Positions 12,662 to 23,131 of a stretch of 64,000 bases of DNA are shown here, in pieces. Source of the stretch: Mactromeris polynyma (lineage: Eukaryota > Mollusca > Bivalvia > Venerida > Mactridae); assembly GCA_032209605.1 (NCBI GenBank), contig JASFXZ010000005.1, positions 24,168,905-24,232,904 on the forward strand, written 5' to 3'. The position numbers were made by a program, and so were the translations under genes. Within the stretch, counting starts at the first letter, position 1. Each line of letters opens with the position of its first letter. The notes beneath the pieces were generated by a model that saw only the letters and a program-made list of their open reading frames with translations, did not search any database and was not told where the DNA came from.

Positions 12662-13727
12662 AGTTAGAGCATTGATGCAGTAAGGAGCAGTTTTGTTTTG
12701 AGCAGGACTGTTTATTCTGGAAGTCCCAGCAGTACCCTCTCCGAAAAAGAATGTTGTGGGAAAGTTGTTTTCCCCTGATTGGTTTTGGGGTGATAGGGCC
12801 TTGGGTCCGAAAAGGAGCTCTCGTCATGGAGCAATAAAGGAATGTTTCAGTGTGGAGTTGGCCCCAAGATACCTCCCTGACAGCCCGTAACTGCCTAAAC
12901 TTCTCATCATACGTTTGCCAGTTGACCTGTGGTTGGGTAGCCATCATTTGAATGAGAGACATGTATTGGAACATTTGTGGGGCCTCTTTATGATATTTTG
13001 ATGTATAAATGTTGGCATACACCTGAAAGGCACGGGACCAGGCCATTATGTTAGTAATCTGCTTTTGGGCAGCAGTTTGAATGGACGTGACTGTTCCTAA
13101 GTTGGTTTTTTTGATTGTCTTAGTTTGGGAAGTTTGATCAGATGTGTAGTACAACTGTGCCAAATCCACATACTGCATGTTGAGAATCTGATCTCTCAAC
13201 TTATTTGGTACAGGGTTATGTACAAATGAAAATATAGCAGGGAGCAGTTCACCTAGTCTAAAGAAGCCATGGAATGCGATAAGAATTATGGCTCTAAGCA
13301 TGTTTTTTACATATCTGTTGGATGCATATAAATTGTCAACAGCACCGATAAGAGAACTAATGTGTTGTGACAGAAGTGGTAAACGGGTATCTTGTACAAG
13401 TTTTAGTTTCCTACATCCTAACATCATTCTTTTTATCATGAACCTGTTGCATGGGTCATCATGCCCTGCAAGTTGGTGAAAAAATGAAATAGCAGACAAG
13501 TGACTGCTTATAGTAGAAGGAGCAAAGCCTGTTTTGTACAAATGTGCAACAAATAGTGAAACATGATTTGAAGTGGATGGAAAGCTGAATGTTAGACCCC
13601 TAGTATTTGTACAAAATGCAATAAACCTATTCCAGAATCTGTTATATGAAAGTCTGGTTTTTTCTGCCAATGAGGACTGTAGAAGGGAATCTCTCAACGC
13701 AATAACTTCCTCGGGGACATCGCCCAA
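12579..13727 (-). CDS. chimeric ORF: tyrosine recombinase N-half fused to DIRS gag C-half
   Basis: An uninterrupted 382-codon frame. Residues 1 to about 164 form the SAM-like core-binding region (TRLSYNRFWNRFIAFC) and the first catalytic box of a DIRS tyrosine recombinase, with Arg157 in FHGFFRLGEL. From about residue 166 (FSFVHNPVPNKLRDQ) it becomes a gag C-terminal region about 85% identical to the gag at 15286-16317, including CWDFQNKQSCSKQNC and CSNCDGKSHGASKC. The H-x-x-R box and nucleophilic Tyr are absent, so recombinase activity is not expected. The start overlaps the RNase H frame by 34 bases, as in compact retroelements. It is open across the junction, by chance or recency. Confidence 0.8.
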   Translation of the reverse strand: MGDVPEEVIALRDSLLQSSLAEKTRLSYNRFWNRFIAFCTNTRGLTFSFPSTSNHVSLFVAHLYKTGFAPSTISSHLSAISFFHQLAGHDDPCNRFMIKRMMLGCRKLKLVQDTRLPLLSQHISSLIGAVDNLYASNRYVKNMLRAIILIAFHGFFRLGELLPAIFSFVHNPVPNKLRDQILNMQYVDLAQLYYTSDQTSQTKTIKKTNLGTVTSIQTAAQKQITNIMAWSRAFQVYANIYTSKYHKEAPQMFQYMSLIQMMATQPQVNWQTYDEKFRQLRAVREVSWGQLHTETFLYCSMTRAPFRTQGPITPKPIRGKQLSHNILFRRGYCWDFQNKQSCSKQNCSLLHQCSNCDGKSHGASKCFKLVSNKNSTNRKSNE

Positions 13728-15371
13728 GGAATCGCAGTCGGGATCTTGTCTAGGTACGGGGCGATTTGCATGGCCTCCTCTACCTGAAAGCGTGAGAGTT
13801 TGTCACAAATAGTGTTGTCAAATGTGGAAATGTGTTTTGATGTAAAGCAAAAATTGAATTCTAAACCTTTTAACACTATAATGCGAATAAGGTTCATCAT
13901 AATTACATCTTTGGACGACTGTTTGTTCAAACAGTAAACAACAGCCAGGTTGTCACATACGAAACATATGTTTTTGTTTTGCCACATATGGCCAAACAAT
14001 GAAACTGCCAAAGCGATTGGGTATAATTCCAAGATGTTAATATGATGGATGTTGTCTTTAGGGAATCCCCCATAGGTCCAATGCGTGTTGAACATGCAAG
14101 CGAATCCTTTAGTACTCGCTGCATCAGAGTGGAGTTTCAGGGTAATGGACGAAATGAATCTGTCATTGGTCAATAAAGTACAGCCATTGTATGATTCAAG
14201 AAAAGAAAACCAAAGCCGCAGGTCTGCGCGGCATTCTGAAGACAACTTGATGAAGTGGTGACCTATAGTTTTACCTATTGTAAGGTCATATAACCGACGT
14301 AGGAAGCAGCGTCCCGGTTTAATAACTTTACAAGCAAAGTTTAGATGACCTAGTATGGATTGAAGCTCTTTAAGAGTTATTTTACGACGTTTCATGGCCT
14401 GTGACAACATGTTTTGGAGGGACATAATTTTATCCCTGGGCAGAGTGGCCATCATGGTGGTAGAATCAATAGTAATTCCATGAACCTCAGCCTTGGAGGT
14501 TGGTAACACTGTCTTACTATGTTTGATAGGGATGCCTAGATCCTTTGATAAAGAAAAAAAAAAAGGCATTTAAACTGTTAAGACACTCATCTGAATTTTC
14601 TTTACCCACAAATATGAAATCATCAATAATGTGTGATACTTTATCCACATTGAATTTGTGTTGTAAAATCCACTGAATACTTTTAGAGAAAGATTCAAAT
14701 AATTGAACAGATGAGGAAGCACCCATAGGTAAAACCCTATCAAAATAAAATTGACCATTTAACATGAACCCCAATTTATTATAGTCTAAAGGGGATAGAG
14801 GGATGATGCGGAATGCATCCTCTATGTCTGCTTTGGCAATGAGTGAATTTGCGCCAGATAAGATAACAAGGTTAGCAACATGATCGAAAGTTTCCAGGGA
14901 AACCTCAAAATTCTCCCTAGGGATAAGTGAGTTAACAGAAAGAGTACCCCGGGAAAATGACAAGTCATGAATGAGCCTGTAACTATCCTTAGTTTTCTTA
15001 GGAACCACACCCAAAGGGCTGCAAATGAAGCCATTGAGAGGGGGGGCATCATACGGTCCTTTGATACGTTTTAGAGCTACTTCTGTTTTGACCTTTTTAG
15101 AAACAAATTCAGCATGTAATGTAGCAGAAGGGTGATTAGGAACTAAACGAGCAGGTGGTGTGCCTATACATCCTAATGGAAAACCAAAACAAAACCCTTT
15201 AACCAGTTTAATGTATTCAGAAGTGTTGTAACCTTCTAAGTAAAGGGCCAAGGTTTTAGCACATATAGGGCTTGGCAGACAAAATTTATTCGCTACTTTT
15301 TGTAGGATAGGTGCTCTTGTTTGATGCAAGTTTGAAGCACTTGCTAGCCCCATGGGACTTTCCATCACAGT
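13694..15371 (-). pseudogene. DIRS reverse transcriptase-RNase H, broken by an A-run frameshift
   Basis: Reverse transcriptase signatures: YRLIHDLSFSRGT, motif A AKADIEDAFR, VLPMGASSSV and the catalytic IIDDFIFVG. It is followed by a connection region (ELQSILGHLNFACKVI) and RNase H residues LHSDAA, INILELYPIALA, FVCDNLAV and CDKLSR. All expected acidic residues are visible. The frame is split at an 11-A run (14554-14564): upstream residues are in the frame ending at 14517, downstream residues in the frame from 14569. One indel would account for it, either real or from sequencing. Its first part overlaps gag in another frame. Confidence 0.85.
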
Positions 15372-16317
15372 TGGAGCATTGGTGCAACAGGGGACAGTTT
15401 GATTTGGAGCATGTTTGTTTATTTTGAAAATCCCAGCAGTAGCCTTTCCGAAAGAAAACGTTATGTGAGACTTGTTTCCCCCTGGTTGCTTTTGAGGAGA
15501 TAGGGACTTGGGCACGAAAAGGAGCTCTGGCCATAGAACAGAACAGAAATGTCTCAGTGTGCAGTTGGCCCCAAGGGACGACCCGAACTGCACGTAGCTG
15601 CCTAAACTTTTCATCGTAAGTTTGCCAATTTATCTGGCCTTGGCTAGCCATCATTTGAATTAGGGACATGTACTGAAACATTTGAGAGGCCTCTTTATGG
15701 TACTTTGAAGTGTATATATTGGCGTACACTTGAAAGGCGCGACACCAGGCCAAAATATTAGTAATTTGTTTCTGGGCAGCAGTTTGGATAGATGTAACGG
15801 TTCCCATATTTGTTTTTCTGATCGTTTTAGTTTGGGCACCCTGATCATTGGTATAATATAACTGTGCCAAGTCTACGTACTGTAAATTTAATATTTGTTC
15901 CCTTAATTTCTGAGGAACAGGATCATGTGTAAAGGAAAACAATCCTAAATCCACTAATGGAGGTTCAATACTTCCTAAATTAACTAATGGAGGTTCATTA
16001 CTTGAAGTATTACCGACAACAACTATACTGCTTTCAGGTTCATTGTCATTCTCGTCCTCCATATCATCACCATCTAAAGACTCTAAAGGGTCAGAAACTG
16101 ACCTACCGTCATTTTCTCTCTCAGATGTAACTATACTGGCATCTGTTCCATCGTCTTTCTTACTGGGTCCAGAACACACCGTGTCTAACAATGATTTTAA
16201 TTCACTCATGACATTTTCGTCCTTGGCTATGGCAGAAGCCAACAGGGTGGCTAACCTCGATTCTGAGGTAGCCTTTCCCTTGCCCCCAGTGGCATTATCG
16301 GGTTTAATTTTTGGCAT
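15286..16317 (-). CDS. DIRS gag-like protein with CCCH and CCHC-like fingers
   Basis: The preferred start is the ATG at 16317 (MPKIKPDN); an in-frame ATG lies eight codons upstream. The N-terminal third is acidic and low-complexity. The middle is the conserved gag block (ILNLQYVDLAQLYY to EKFRQLRAVR). The C-terminus carries a CCCH-type finger (CWDFQNKQTCSKSNC) and CSNCDGKSHGASKC. It presumably packages element RNA. The frame is intact (343 aa), and its 3' part is paralogous to the gag half of the chimera at 12579-13210. Confidence 0.75.
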   Translation of the reverse strand: MPKIKPDNATGGKGKATSESRLATLLASAIAKDENVMSELKSLLDTVCSGPSKKDDGTDASIVTSERENDGRSVSDPLESLDGDDMEDENDNEPESSIVVVGNTSSNEPPLVNLGSIEPPLVDLGLFSFTHDPVPQKLREQILNLQYVDLAQLYYTNDQGAQTKTIRKTNMGTVTSIQTAAQKQITNILAWCRAFQVYANIYTSKYHKEASQMFQYMSLIQMMASQGQINWQTYDEKFRQLRAVRVVPWGQLHTETFLFCSMARAPFRAQVPISSKATRGKQVSHNVFFRKGYCWDFQNKQTCSKSNCPLLHQCSNCDGKSHGASKCFKLASNKSTYPTKSSE

Positions 16318-16680
16318 TCTGAAATAGCAAGTAAAAAACAATACCTTTGATACAAGATGTAAGAAGTAAAACAGGCATAATGACTAAAAACAACATGAAA
16401 AATTGTAATGAAAGATCAATCTGCGGAATGCAAACTTTCACTGAGATATGGTCACACTCCAATAGTAAATACAACTGACAGATATGTGTAGGTGTCAAGC
16501 TGACAGACTGTAAACATTGATAAACAGTGGGTCAATTTGTACGAAAGCCTAACTAATGTTTTATAGTTACACACCAATAACTATTATCAAAAATTAAAGC
16601 TTAACTTGTATAATAAACACTACATACTGTATGGGTAGTTGTATAATATGAACATATGTTCAAATAGAGGTAAAGGTATA

Positions 16681-17004
16681 ATAGACACACCCCAATGTCT
16701 ATCACGACCCTAGACCATGAAATATAAGTCAATATTCAGCAAGCACATGAGTAGAATAATAAAATTTTAGACAGCACATGTGAGTCTAACATGGAGGAAT
16801 AGACACACACCAATGTCTATTACACCGGCATAATAAATATATAGTGATGCAAAATAAAAATAACAGAACATGGTTATGTACAGTGACAACATTAATATGA
16901 TGGATAGACACACACCAATGTCAAGAGCCATGGCATAATAATACAAGCAATTATACTTTACAATGAGCACATAAATTGGGGAATAGACACACACCAATGT
17001 CCAT
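16681..17004. repeat. four spaced copies of a palindromic 22-mer
   Basis: ATAGACACACACCAATGTCTAT and variants occur at 16681-16702, 16799-16820, 16904-16925 and 16983-17004. The arms ATAGACA/TGTCTAT are inverted around an 8-bp centre in the first two copies; the last two are degenerate on the right arm. They lie upstream of the DIRS gag in its transcription sense. Confidence 0.7.
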
Positions 17005-17317
17005 CACTCCAGTTTAACAATATGTGTAGCAATATATCAAAAACAATAGTTGCATAGTAATTTTTGAAATTATGGCACTGTATTATTTGACACCAGTATG
17101 TGGAAAAATTTCCGCCAGCACCAAAATGAAAAGCCGAAATTTTAGGACGGTGGTCTTTTTATGGTTCTACCTAAAGCCTTGCTTTGCTTCTGGTGGGGGG
17201 GGGGAGGTGGCTTCATCTATGGCACTATTAAAGCTGGAGCTTTAAAAATACGTGAGGGGTTAGTAATTGAGTGATATAAGCCACTACAACATACTTGTGG
17301 ACGGGTTCACTCTTAGC

Positions 17318-17420
17318 AAACATAGTTGGAGTGTCTCACTGTCACACTGGCAGTCAGGGTTCGATCACTCGGGCCCGACTGGAGATTTATTTTTCTTCCT
17401 CTTCTTCCGGTAATGAGCAG
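17318..17420 (+). repeat. tRNA-derived SINE fragment
   Basis: TAGTTGGAGTGTCTCACTG resembles an A box and CAGGGTTCGATCACTC a B box, followed by a pyrimidine-rich stretch. No complete tRNA fold is seen. The rest of 17005-17560 holds a G-tract near 17197 and no gene. Confidence 0.4.
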
Positions 17421-17560
17421 GGATCATTAGGACCATTTTAAACTCAACCCCTCATTTACTTCAGCAAGTTTCATGCTTGTGGATTGTTTGATGTTTCACG
17501 TAACTATGACTGGAGACAAAAATAACAAAAAATATACAGTAATGTTGTTATTGTTTACCT

Positions 17561-17741
17561 GTGGATAAAGACAACATGCAACGCCAGTTGTGCACGTCAA
17601 TGCCACTTTACTCCCCGATTTTATCGCACAGGTAACGATTTCCTTCACCAAATATGATTTACCGGTACCTGCACAGCCTCCTATATAGACGTTATGTCCA
17701 TCCTGAACAAACTTTAAGGCATTTTTCTGTTCAGTGTTCAT
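17561..17741 (-). CDS. first exon of a PIF1-like helicase (fragment)
   Basis: Starts at the ATG at 17741 (MNTEQKNALKFVQDGHNVYI) and contains the Walker A motif GCAGTGKSYL and then KVALTCTTGVAC, the usual PIF1/RecD-type order. It ends at a clear donor (CCACAG|GTAAAC at 17561/17560). No second exon (Walker B or helicase motifs III-VI) is visible to the left, where the DIRS element begins, so the gene is cut off or interrupted. PIF1 helicases unwind DNA in genome maintenance and also occur in Helitrons; which applies here is not decidable. Confidence 0.7.
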
Positions 17742-17923
17742 CTTTGTTTTTTTTTCGTTTAACTTATATAACCGAGGAGTTCCGATTCAATTCGCGGGAA
17801 AAGTAGTGACACTTTCCGGTAGCGGTCTTAACCAATCAAATCATCGCATAATATTAAGTACGGAACTGTATTTACATGGCGATGTAAACTGTCAAAATAT
17901 AGATCGTTCGATGTATTTTCAGG

Positions 17924-18184
17924 TTGTTTATGTATGTAGAAGATCATAATTCAGTTTATACCTCGCAGACTGACAGGAAAAGGGATTATTTGATGAATGC
18001 ATGTGGACATGTGGTACGTTTCTCTTTAATATCGAAGGAATCGAGCAGAAACTGTGTTTTACTCATGAAACGGAATGGACGTCGAAAACGACATGGACTG
18101 AAATTCGTTGACTTTTGTGAAACTTATCATCATTTTTTTTGGTATTTGATGGATTTTAATGAAATAAATTGTGCCAACACTTAG
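17924..18184 (+). CDS. 86-codon ORF in right copy of the inverted duplication
   Basis: The plus-strand frame contains the same LFMYVEDHNSV to KRNGRRKR residues as the minus-strand frame at 11534-11761. The identical block is 17913-18090; beyond it the two loci share nothing. It sits 170 bp from, and divergent to, the PIF1-like exon. The block begins with an acceptor-like TATTTTCAG. Function unknown. Confidence 0.35.
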   Translation: MFMYVEDHNSVYTSQTDRKRDYLMNACGHVVRFSLISKESSRNCVLLMKRNGRRKRHGLKFVDFCETYHHFFWYLMDFNEINCANT

Positions 18185-19051
18185 ATTTATGCTTCTAAGT
18201 GACGTCCACAAGGAGAAACCCGAGATCTGCTCGATTGTTGCACCATTTATCATGTTTGTTCAGCATGCTGGTTTTGTTCCCGTTGGGTACCTTATATCAT
18301 ATATATACATATAGAGGCCGATCATCTGAAAAAAAAATTTGTATCTTGCACCTGTGTTCCCTACTATTCCTTGAATATTGTACTTTTATGTGATACTCTT
18401 CTTTATATATTTTTCTATACCGCCTTTTTTCCAATGGATTCACATTAATGTATGACACTTTATGAACATGTCATTCATTTCTTCCATAGAATGACCTGGT
18501 TATAAATATTCTTTCCTTTCTCCAATAATTTGATGGTATCCTAGGAAAGGTGTCTTATAGCTAGTTCTATTTCTTAACTGTGCCCATGTGTTAACAGGGT
18601 TTGATCCTAAAAAGCAGTGAATATATCGCGTTATAATGGATATCGCGGTATGATTTTATTGAGGATTTAACATCTTAAAAGGCTGATTTTTACATTGGGG
18701 TAAGTTTAATTTACGATACTTGTAGTAAAAATCGATTTTTTAAACATTAAACATCAGATGCGTCCTAGTGCGTCTGCATGGAGATACAACTGTGTCAATT
18801 TCTACCTTCGTTTTCGATTGTCAATGTAGTTTCCCTTAAAATTGCTTTTTGAAGCCAGGGAAATTCCGATTCCCATGCACTGTGTCTGTTGTATTTTGAG
18901 GCATAACTTTTCTTCTTTTTTTCTGGCGTCTTCATGATCCGTGACAGTCAAGCGCGTGAATGGTTGTTGTACGTTTTACACGGTGGAACGTTCTTTTAAT
19001 GCTATAATAATAACCAGTCTATGGAATCGTCTATTTATGTAATTTGATTGG

Positions 19052-19721
19052 TGTCACGTAGTCCCTTGTGACAATTATAGTTTGTACTTTAAGTAACTAA
19101 ACACTTCTTCCAGTTTCTAAGTATTTATTTCTAATATACAGTTCGTTAATATAGTAAGTACTCTTAGTTAGTATATTAAAACAACCCAAGTTCGATAATT
19201 TAGAAACCGGCGTTAAGACAAGCTCGGTTGATGCCTAAAGACGTTCTCCTTTAGTACTCTGCTACAATAGCTTATATACCCAATTGCTGTCAGCAGGTTA
19301 TGACGTGTCTAATTAAGCTTATCAGCATAAACAGGACTGTTTCATTATACTTAATTAGAATATTGATAGTATTTACATCTAGTGTTGATAGTTTACAATT
19401 AATAATGTATAACATAACGATAATGTTCTCATACTATATAGATCGGTCAGTACATATAATTTAAGCTAATAGATAATGGTGTAACAAATGTATTGCTAGT
19501 CATGTTTACTTATATAATATATTGGCTTGAACTATGATAACCCGATGTCACCCAGGTGTACCATTATAGAATGTTTACACTGAACGATAATCACAAGTAC
19601 TGTAATTAGTGTACTGGATAACAACTTTTGCTGACCAGACTGGTATTGACCGATGTGTGGTTAATATATTATTCATAACAATACAGTGAACCCAATGTAC
19701 TAATTGACCTATAATGCTACA
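19052..19721 (-). repeat. 3' LTR
   Basis: 670 bp, ends TGTCACGTAG and GCTACA in plus orientation, and looks identical to 26275-26944. Just outside it (19722-19745) the element strand is purine-rich (AAAAAATGAAAGATAGGAAAT), a candidate polypurine tract for plus-strand priming. Confidence 0.95.
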
Positions 19722-19850
19722 ATTTCCTATCTTTCATTTTTTAAAAGTTTGATAATCGTAATCAAAAGCCCTATATAGTACCCTGATACATTTACTCATG
19801 AATAATCAGCAATAATTCTTAGTAAATGTCATAGTAATAATTGAAGTAAT

Positions 19851-20505
19851 AATGAATACAAATATAACACACATTAGTATACACATAAAAACATGGAATC
19901 AATAATTAATACCTATAAAACTCATTTTTTCAAAACTAAAATGTCAGTTTTTTAAAACACTAAAAGGTCACTTATTGAAACTTATATGTCACTTTTCAAT
20001 GAATACAAATATAACACACATTAGTATACACATAAAAACATGGAATCAATAATTAATACCTATAAAACTCATTTTTTTTAACTAAAATGTCAGTTTTTAA
20101 AACACTAATATGTCACTTATTGAAATGTCACTTTTACTGATGCTACTTCGCATGGACCTGGTAGGCAGGCGTAATAAAGTTGTTGAATGTTGTTGGTATC
20201 CATGTCACATACATGGACCTGTCACAAGACAGACGCAATAAAGTTGTTGAATGTTGTTTGGTGATGGTATCCATGTAACATACATGGACCTGTTACAAGA
20301 CAGGCGTTATAAAGTTGTTGAATGTTGTTTGTTGTCGGTATCCATGTAACATACATGGACCTGTTACAAGACAGGCGTAATAAAGTTGTCGTAATAAAGT
20401 TGTTGAATGTTGTTTGGTGATGGTATCCATGTAACATACATGGACCTGTTACAAGACAGGCGTAATAAAGTTGTCGTAATAAAGTTGTTGAATGTTGTTT
20501 GGTGT
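19851..20505. repeat. two direct-repeat blocks in the 3' non-coding part of the LTR element
   Basis: A roughly 147-bp unit beginning AATGAATACAAATATAACAC is repeated at 19851 and 19998. From about 20163 to 20505, units of roughly 70 bp containing TAATAAAGTTGTTGAATGTT and CCATGTAACATACATGG recur four to five times. They lie between the env stop and the putative polypurine tract. Open frames crossing them are translations of the repeat, not genes. Confidence 0.8.
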
Positions 20506-20610
20506 TCTTAGTGATTTGTAGTGGTTCGTAGTGGATCGTAGTAGTTCGTAGTTAATCGTAGCACCCAACCATCGAAGAGGTTTGAGACCTCTCGCGAGTG
20601 ATGTTGAATG

Positions 20611-22692
20611 TTACTTGTAGATTTGTTGGTTTTGCCCCAACTGTAATGAAGGATACAGTTGTCTGAGTAAGTTGTCTTTATCCGTGATCCCTGGGCTGGG
20701 TATGTTTTCCACAGGAATCGGGGGTTGTATGTTTTTCACAGGAATCTGAGTTTGTATCGTAGTACCATTTTGGAACGCACGCATGTCGACGGTGTCTGCA
20801 AGCCGGTAGTGAACTGTGTGATCCCTGGTATCCCTGAAACGCTTATCATTATTGGCAGATCGGTTGCATTTTTGTTTGAAGTATTTACAGTACAAAAATA
20901 TCCCCAAAAGAACAATCAAAGTCGCAATAATTGCAATAACAATATAGTACCAATTCGGCCAGGAAGCATTTTCAAGATTAACATTTTCTAATAATTTCAG
21001 GTTTTGTATCAGGTCATTCATAGGAATTTGCTTAACTTCCTTTAGCTTCTGAGGGATCTGAATTTTAGAAATATTTTTTATTGCCGAATGAAATGGTGCC
21101 CAAATTTTCATTTTGGTGATGTTTGGAAATGTCGTTATATCATTTCTAGTTGGAACATTCTTAGTGGATGATTGATCAAACCACGCATTTAACGCAAGGT
21201 ATTCGTTGAACCCACGACAATTCATTTTCAAATAGATAAAATCCATAGGTGGCTTAACTGTGACTTCCGATTTTTCCTTATCATTTGAATGACAGACCAC
21301 AACAAATCGTAATGGGATATTAGTTGTGATAACCCAGTGACCTTTGTAAATATACTTCGCCATTGGTAATTTATTGTTTGGGTTGACCAAAGTGTGGCAG
21401 AATTTTGAAATTTTCCCTTCATTCCTAGTAAAAAGTGCGATTGAGCATCTTTCGGACAAGGATATCTGATACATAGGGGATTCAACATTGCAAAACTTTG
21501 TAATACTATCGCTACATTGCAATAATTCTTCAGCTGATAAAATTGAATATCTAGTACGTTCTGTATTAACCAATATACCTGGAGTATCAATATCGTACCT
21601 AGCAGTCATTTCTACGGGCGATTCGCTTATCGGCGTCTGATCTGAGGGGGCCTGGTAATAAGGTATGTCTAGATTGTGGATACGGTAAACATTAAGTTTC
21701 CCGTCCAGATCAAGTAATGGTATATTGATCAATATCGCAATCTGGTTATCATATAGAATGGTATCGCACTTTAATATTTTATAAAAATCCCAAAGATGAG
21801 TTTCTGGTTCTGCAGGCAAAACGAAAGTAGGTGGGAGCTGAGACATGATTTCGTTCAACACGCTCTTCAGATAATTGGGAGTAATAATTGAAGGAGATAA
21901 TCTCGAAAGTGATAACATGTTTAACTGTCTCTCGAAATCTTGTAAATGGAACTGAGCCTGTCTTATCATTTGCCTAACCTCATCAATGACCAAATTTAAG
22001 TTATGATAAAGAAGAGAGTATTCCTGTAATTCTCCTATTTGTTTCTCCATGCGCCCATTCATTTTATTAATCTTATCGTCTATATCATGTAGGGACGAGA
22101 TTATCTTGTTAATCGACTGCCTGTTCTGGGATATTTCCCCCCTAGACACATTAAGTATAGATAAGTTGGATTCTAGTATGTGGACGATAGATTTTTGCGT
22201 TTTGGCTAACTTAACTACATTATGTTTTAGTACCGACACATCTGAGTCTTCCGCAGTGCCGAATAAAACACGGAAGAGACCACCTAACGGAAGAAACGAT
22301 CTTTTTGAACGACCACTTAATGACTGATAATTAATGTAGCTCTGAAATATATCTTGATAAAGATCTTTCAGGTATTCAATTTCTGCTTTAAGATTACGGA
22401 TTGACCCTCTAAAACCGTCCGTGTCAGGTGACTTTAATGGGTATTTTCTGGCCTCTACTTCTGTAAGATTATATCTATTTAATATCTGGTGAGCTATCTG
22501 CTCAGCATTCTCAATATTTGTGTTTAATTTCTCTAAGACATTTCCGAAGGTGGAAATGTCCATTACAAGAGCAACTTTCCATTGCGACTTTGTCGTCGTA
22601 ATTTCATTAACTTTTTGAAAAATAACATTATGATGCACTTCTAACAACTGAACCGTACCAATAATGAAGCTACACAGGACTAAATAATTCAT
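20611..22692 (-). CDS. F-type envelope-like glycoprotein (intact ORF)
   Basis: 693 codons without interruption. A hydrophobic N-terminus (about 1-19) looks like a signal peptide. RSKR at 128-131 is a furin-type cleavage site followed at once by a glycine-rich hydrophobic segment (FLPLGGLFRVLFG), the arrangement seen in baculovirus F proteins and errantivirus envelopes. A long heptad-like region follows (about 155-270). A single transmembrane segment lies at about 583-602 before a tail of roughly 90 residues. The inferred role is membrane fusion by a retrovirus-like particle. The neighbouring polymerase is deleted while this frame is intact. The 439 bp to the pol remnant (22693-23131) hold no gene. 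Confidence 0.8.
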   Translation of the reverse strand: MNYLVLCSFIIGTVQLLEVHHNVIFQKVNEITTTKSQWKVALVMDISTFGNVLEKLNTNIENAEQIAHQILNRYNLTEVEARKYPLKSPDTDGFRGSIRNLKAEIEYLKDLYQDIFQSYINYQSLSGRSKRSFLPLGGLFRVLFGTAEDSDVSVLKHNVVKLAKTQKSIVHILESNLSILNVSRGEISQNRQSINKIISSLHDIDDKINKMNGRMEKQIGELQEYSLLYHNLNLVIDEVRQMIRQAQFHLQDFERQLNMLSLSRLSPSIITPNYLKSVLNEIMSQLPPTFVLPAEPETHLWDFYKILKCDTILYDNQIAILINIPLLDLDGKLNVYRIHNLDIPYYQAPSDQTPISESPVEMTARYDIDTPGILVNTERTRYSILSAEELLQCSDSITKFCNVESPMYQISLSERCSIALFTRNEGKISKFCHTLVNPNNKLPMAKYIYKGHWVITTNIPLRFVVVCHSNDKEKSEVTVKPPMDFIYLKMNCRGFNEYLALNAWFDQSSTKNVPTRNDITTFPNITKMKIWAPFHSAIKNISKIQIPQKLKEVKQIPMNDLIQNLKLLENVNLENASWPNWYYIVIAIIATLIVLLGIFLYCKYFKQKCNRSANNDKRFRDTRDHTVHYRLADTVDMRAFQNGTTIQTQIPVKNIQPPIPVENIPSPGITDKDNLLRQLYPSLQLGQNQQIYK

Positions 22693-23131
22693 CTTGTCCC
22701 TGAAACGATAAGAGTCTCTAAATATATACTTGAGCTTCTCATTAATAATCCTAATTATTAATGGTACCTAGTACGTACAATATGTATATACGCATATAGA
22801 TAGACGACAACAATATATGCCTCATTCGCTGTCCTATTATTAATGCGGTAAATTATCCCCCTTTAAGTAGATACTCTCTACATAGGAGAATTTCAATTTC
22901 CCCGGAAGTGTGAATTTCCACACAATTTTGGAAACTTTTCTTACAGTTAGTCTTTGTTTACACGTTCATATCCTCATTGAATTGACTTGAATCATTATGA
23001 ATATCTGTAAACTACAGTCCTCAAGATAAATCACTCTACATTTGCTGCCTAATCACAAACAAATTTCAGGTAAGTGAACTCTAATATAAATTTTCTTATT
23101 GATACAGTATTCGAATGCCCTTATTCGGATG

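Larger units (their letters stand above)
12446..16320 (-). mobile_element. DIRS-type retroelement, rearranged
   Basis: In minus-strand order: gag (16317-15286), reverse transcriptase and RNase H (15371-13694, frame broken), a tyrosine-recombinase N-terminal half (13727 to about 13235), then a second, diverged gag C-terminal half and the start of a second ORF2 (to 12446). Gag/RT-RNase H/YR coding without LTRs defines DIRS-like elements. The recombinase lacks its second half and the partner copy begins mid-gag, so this is a fusion of two related elements. No terminal split repeats are recognised, although perfect 178-bp inverted copies lie outside at 11562-11739 and 17913-18090. Confidence 0.85.

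Noticed and set aside
13573..13812. Plus-strand open frames over the DIRS element
   Set aside because: Shadows of the minus-strand recombinase and RNase H frames with no motif of their own.
20222..20437. 71-codon open frame with repeated MYVTWIP-like words
   Set aside because: It is the translation of a tandem repeat of about 70 bp in the non-coding 3' part of the LTR element.
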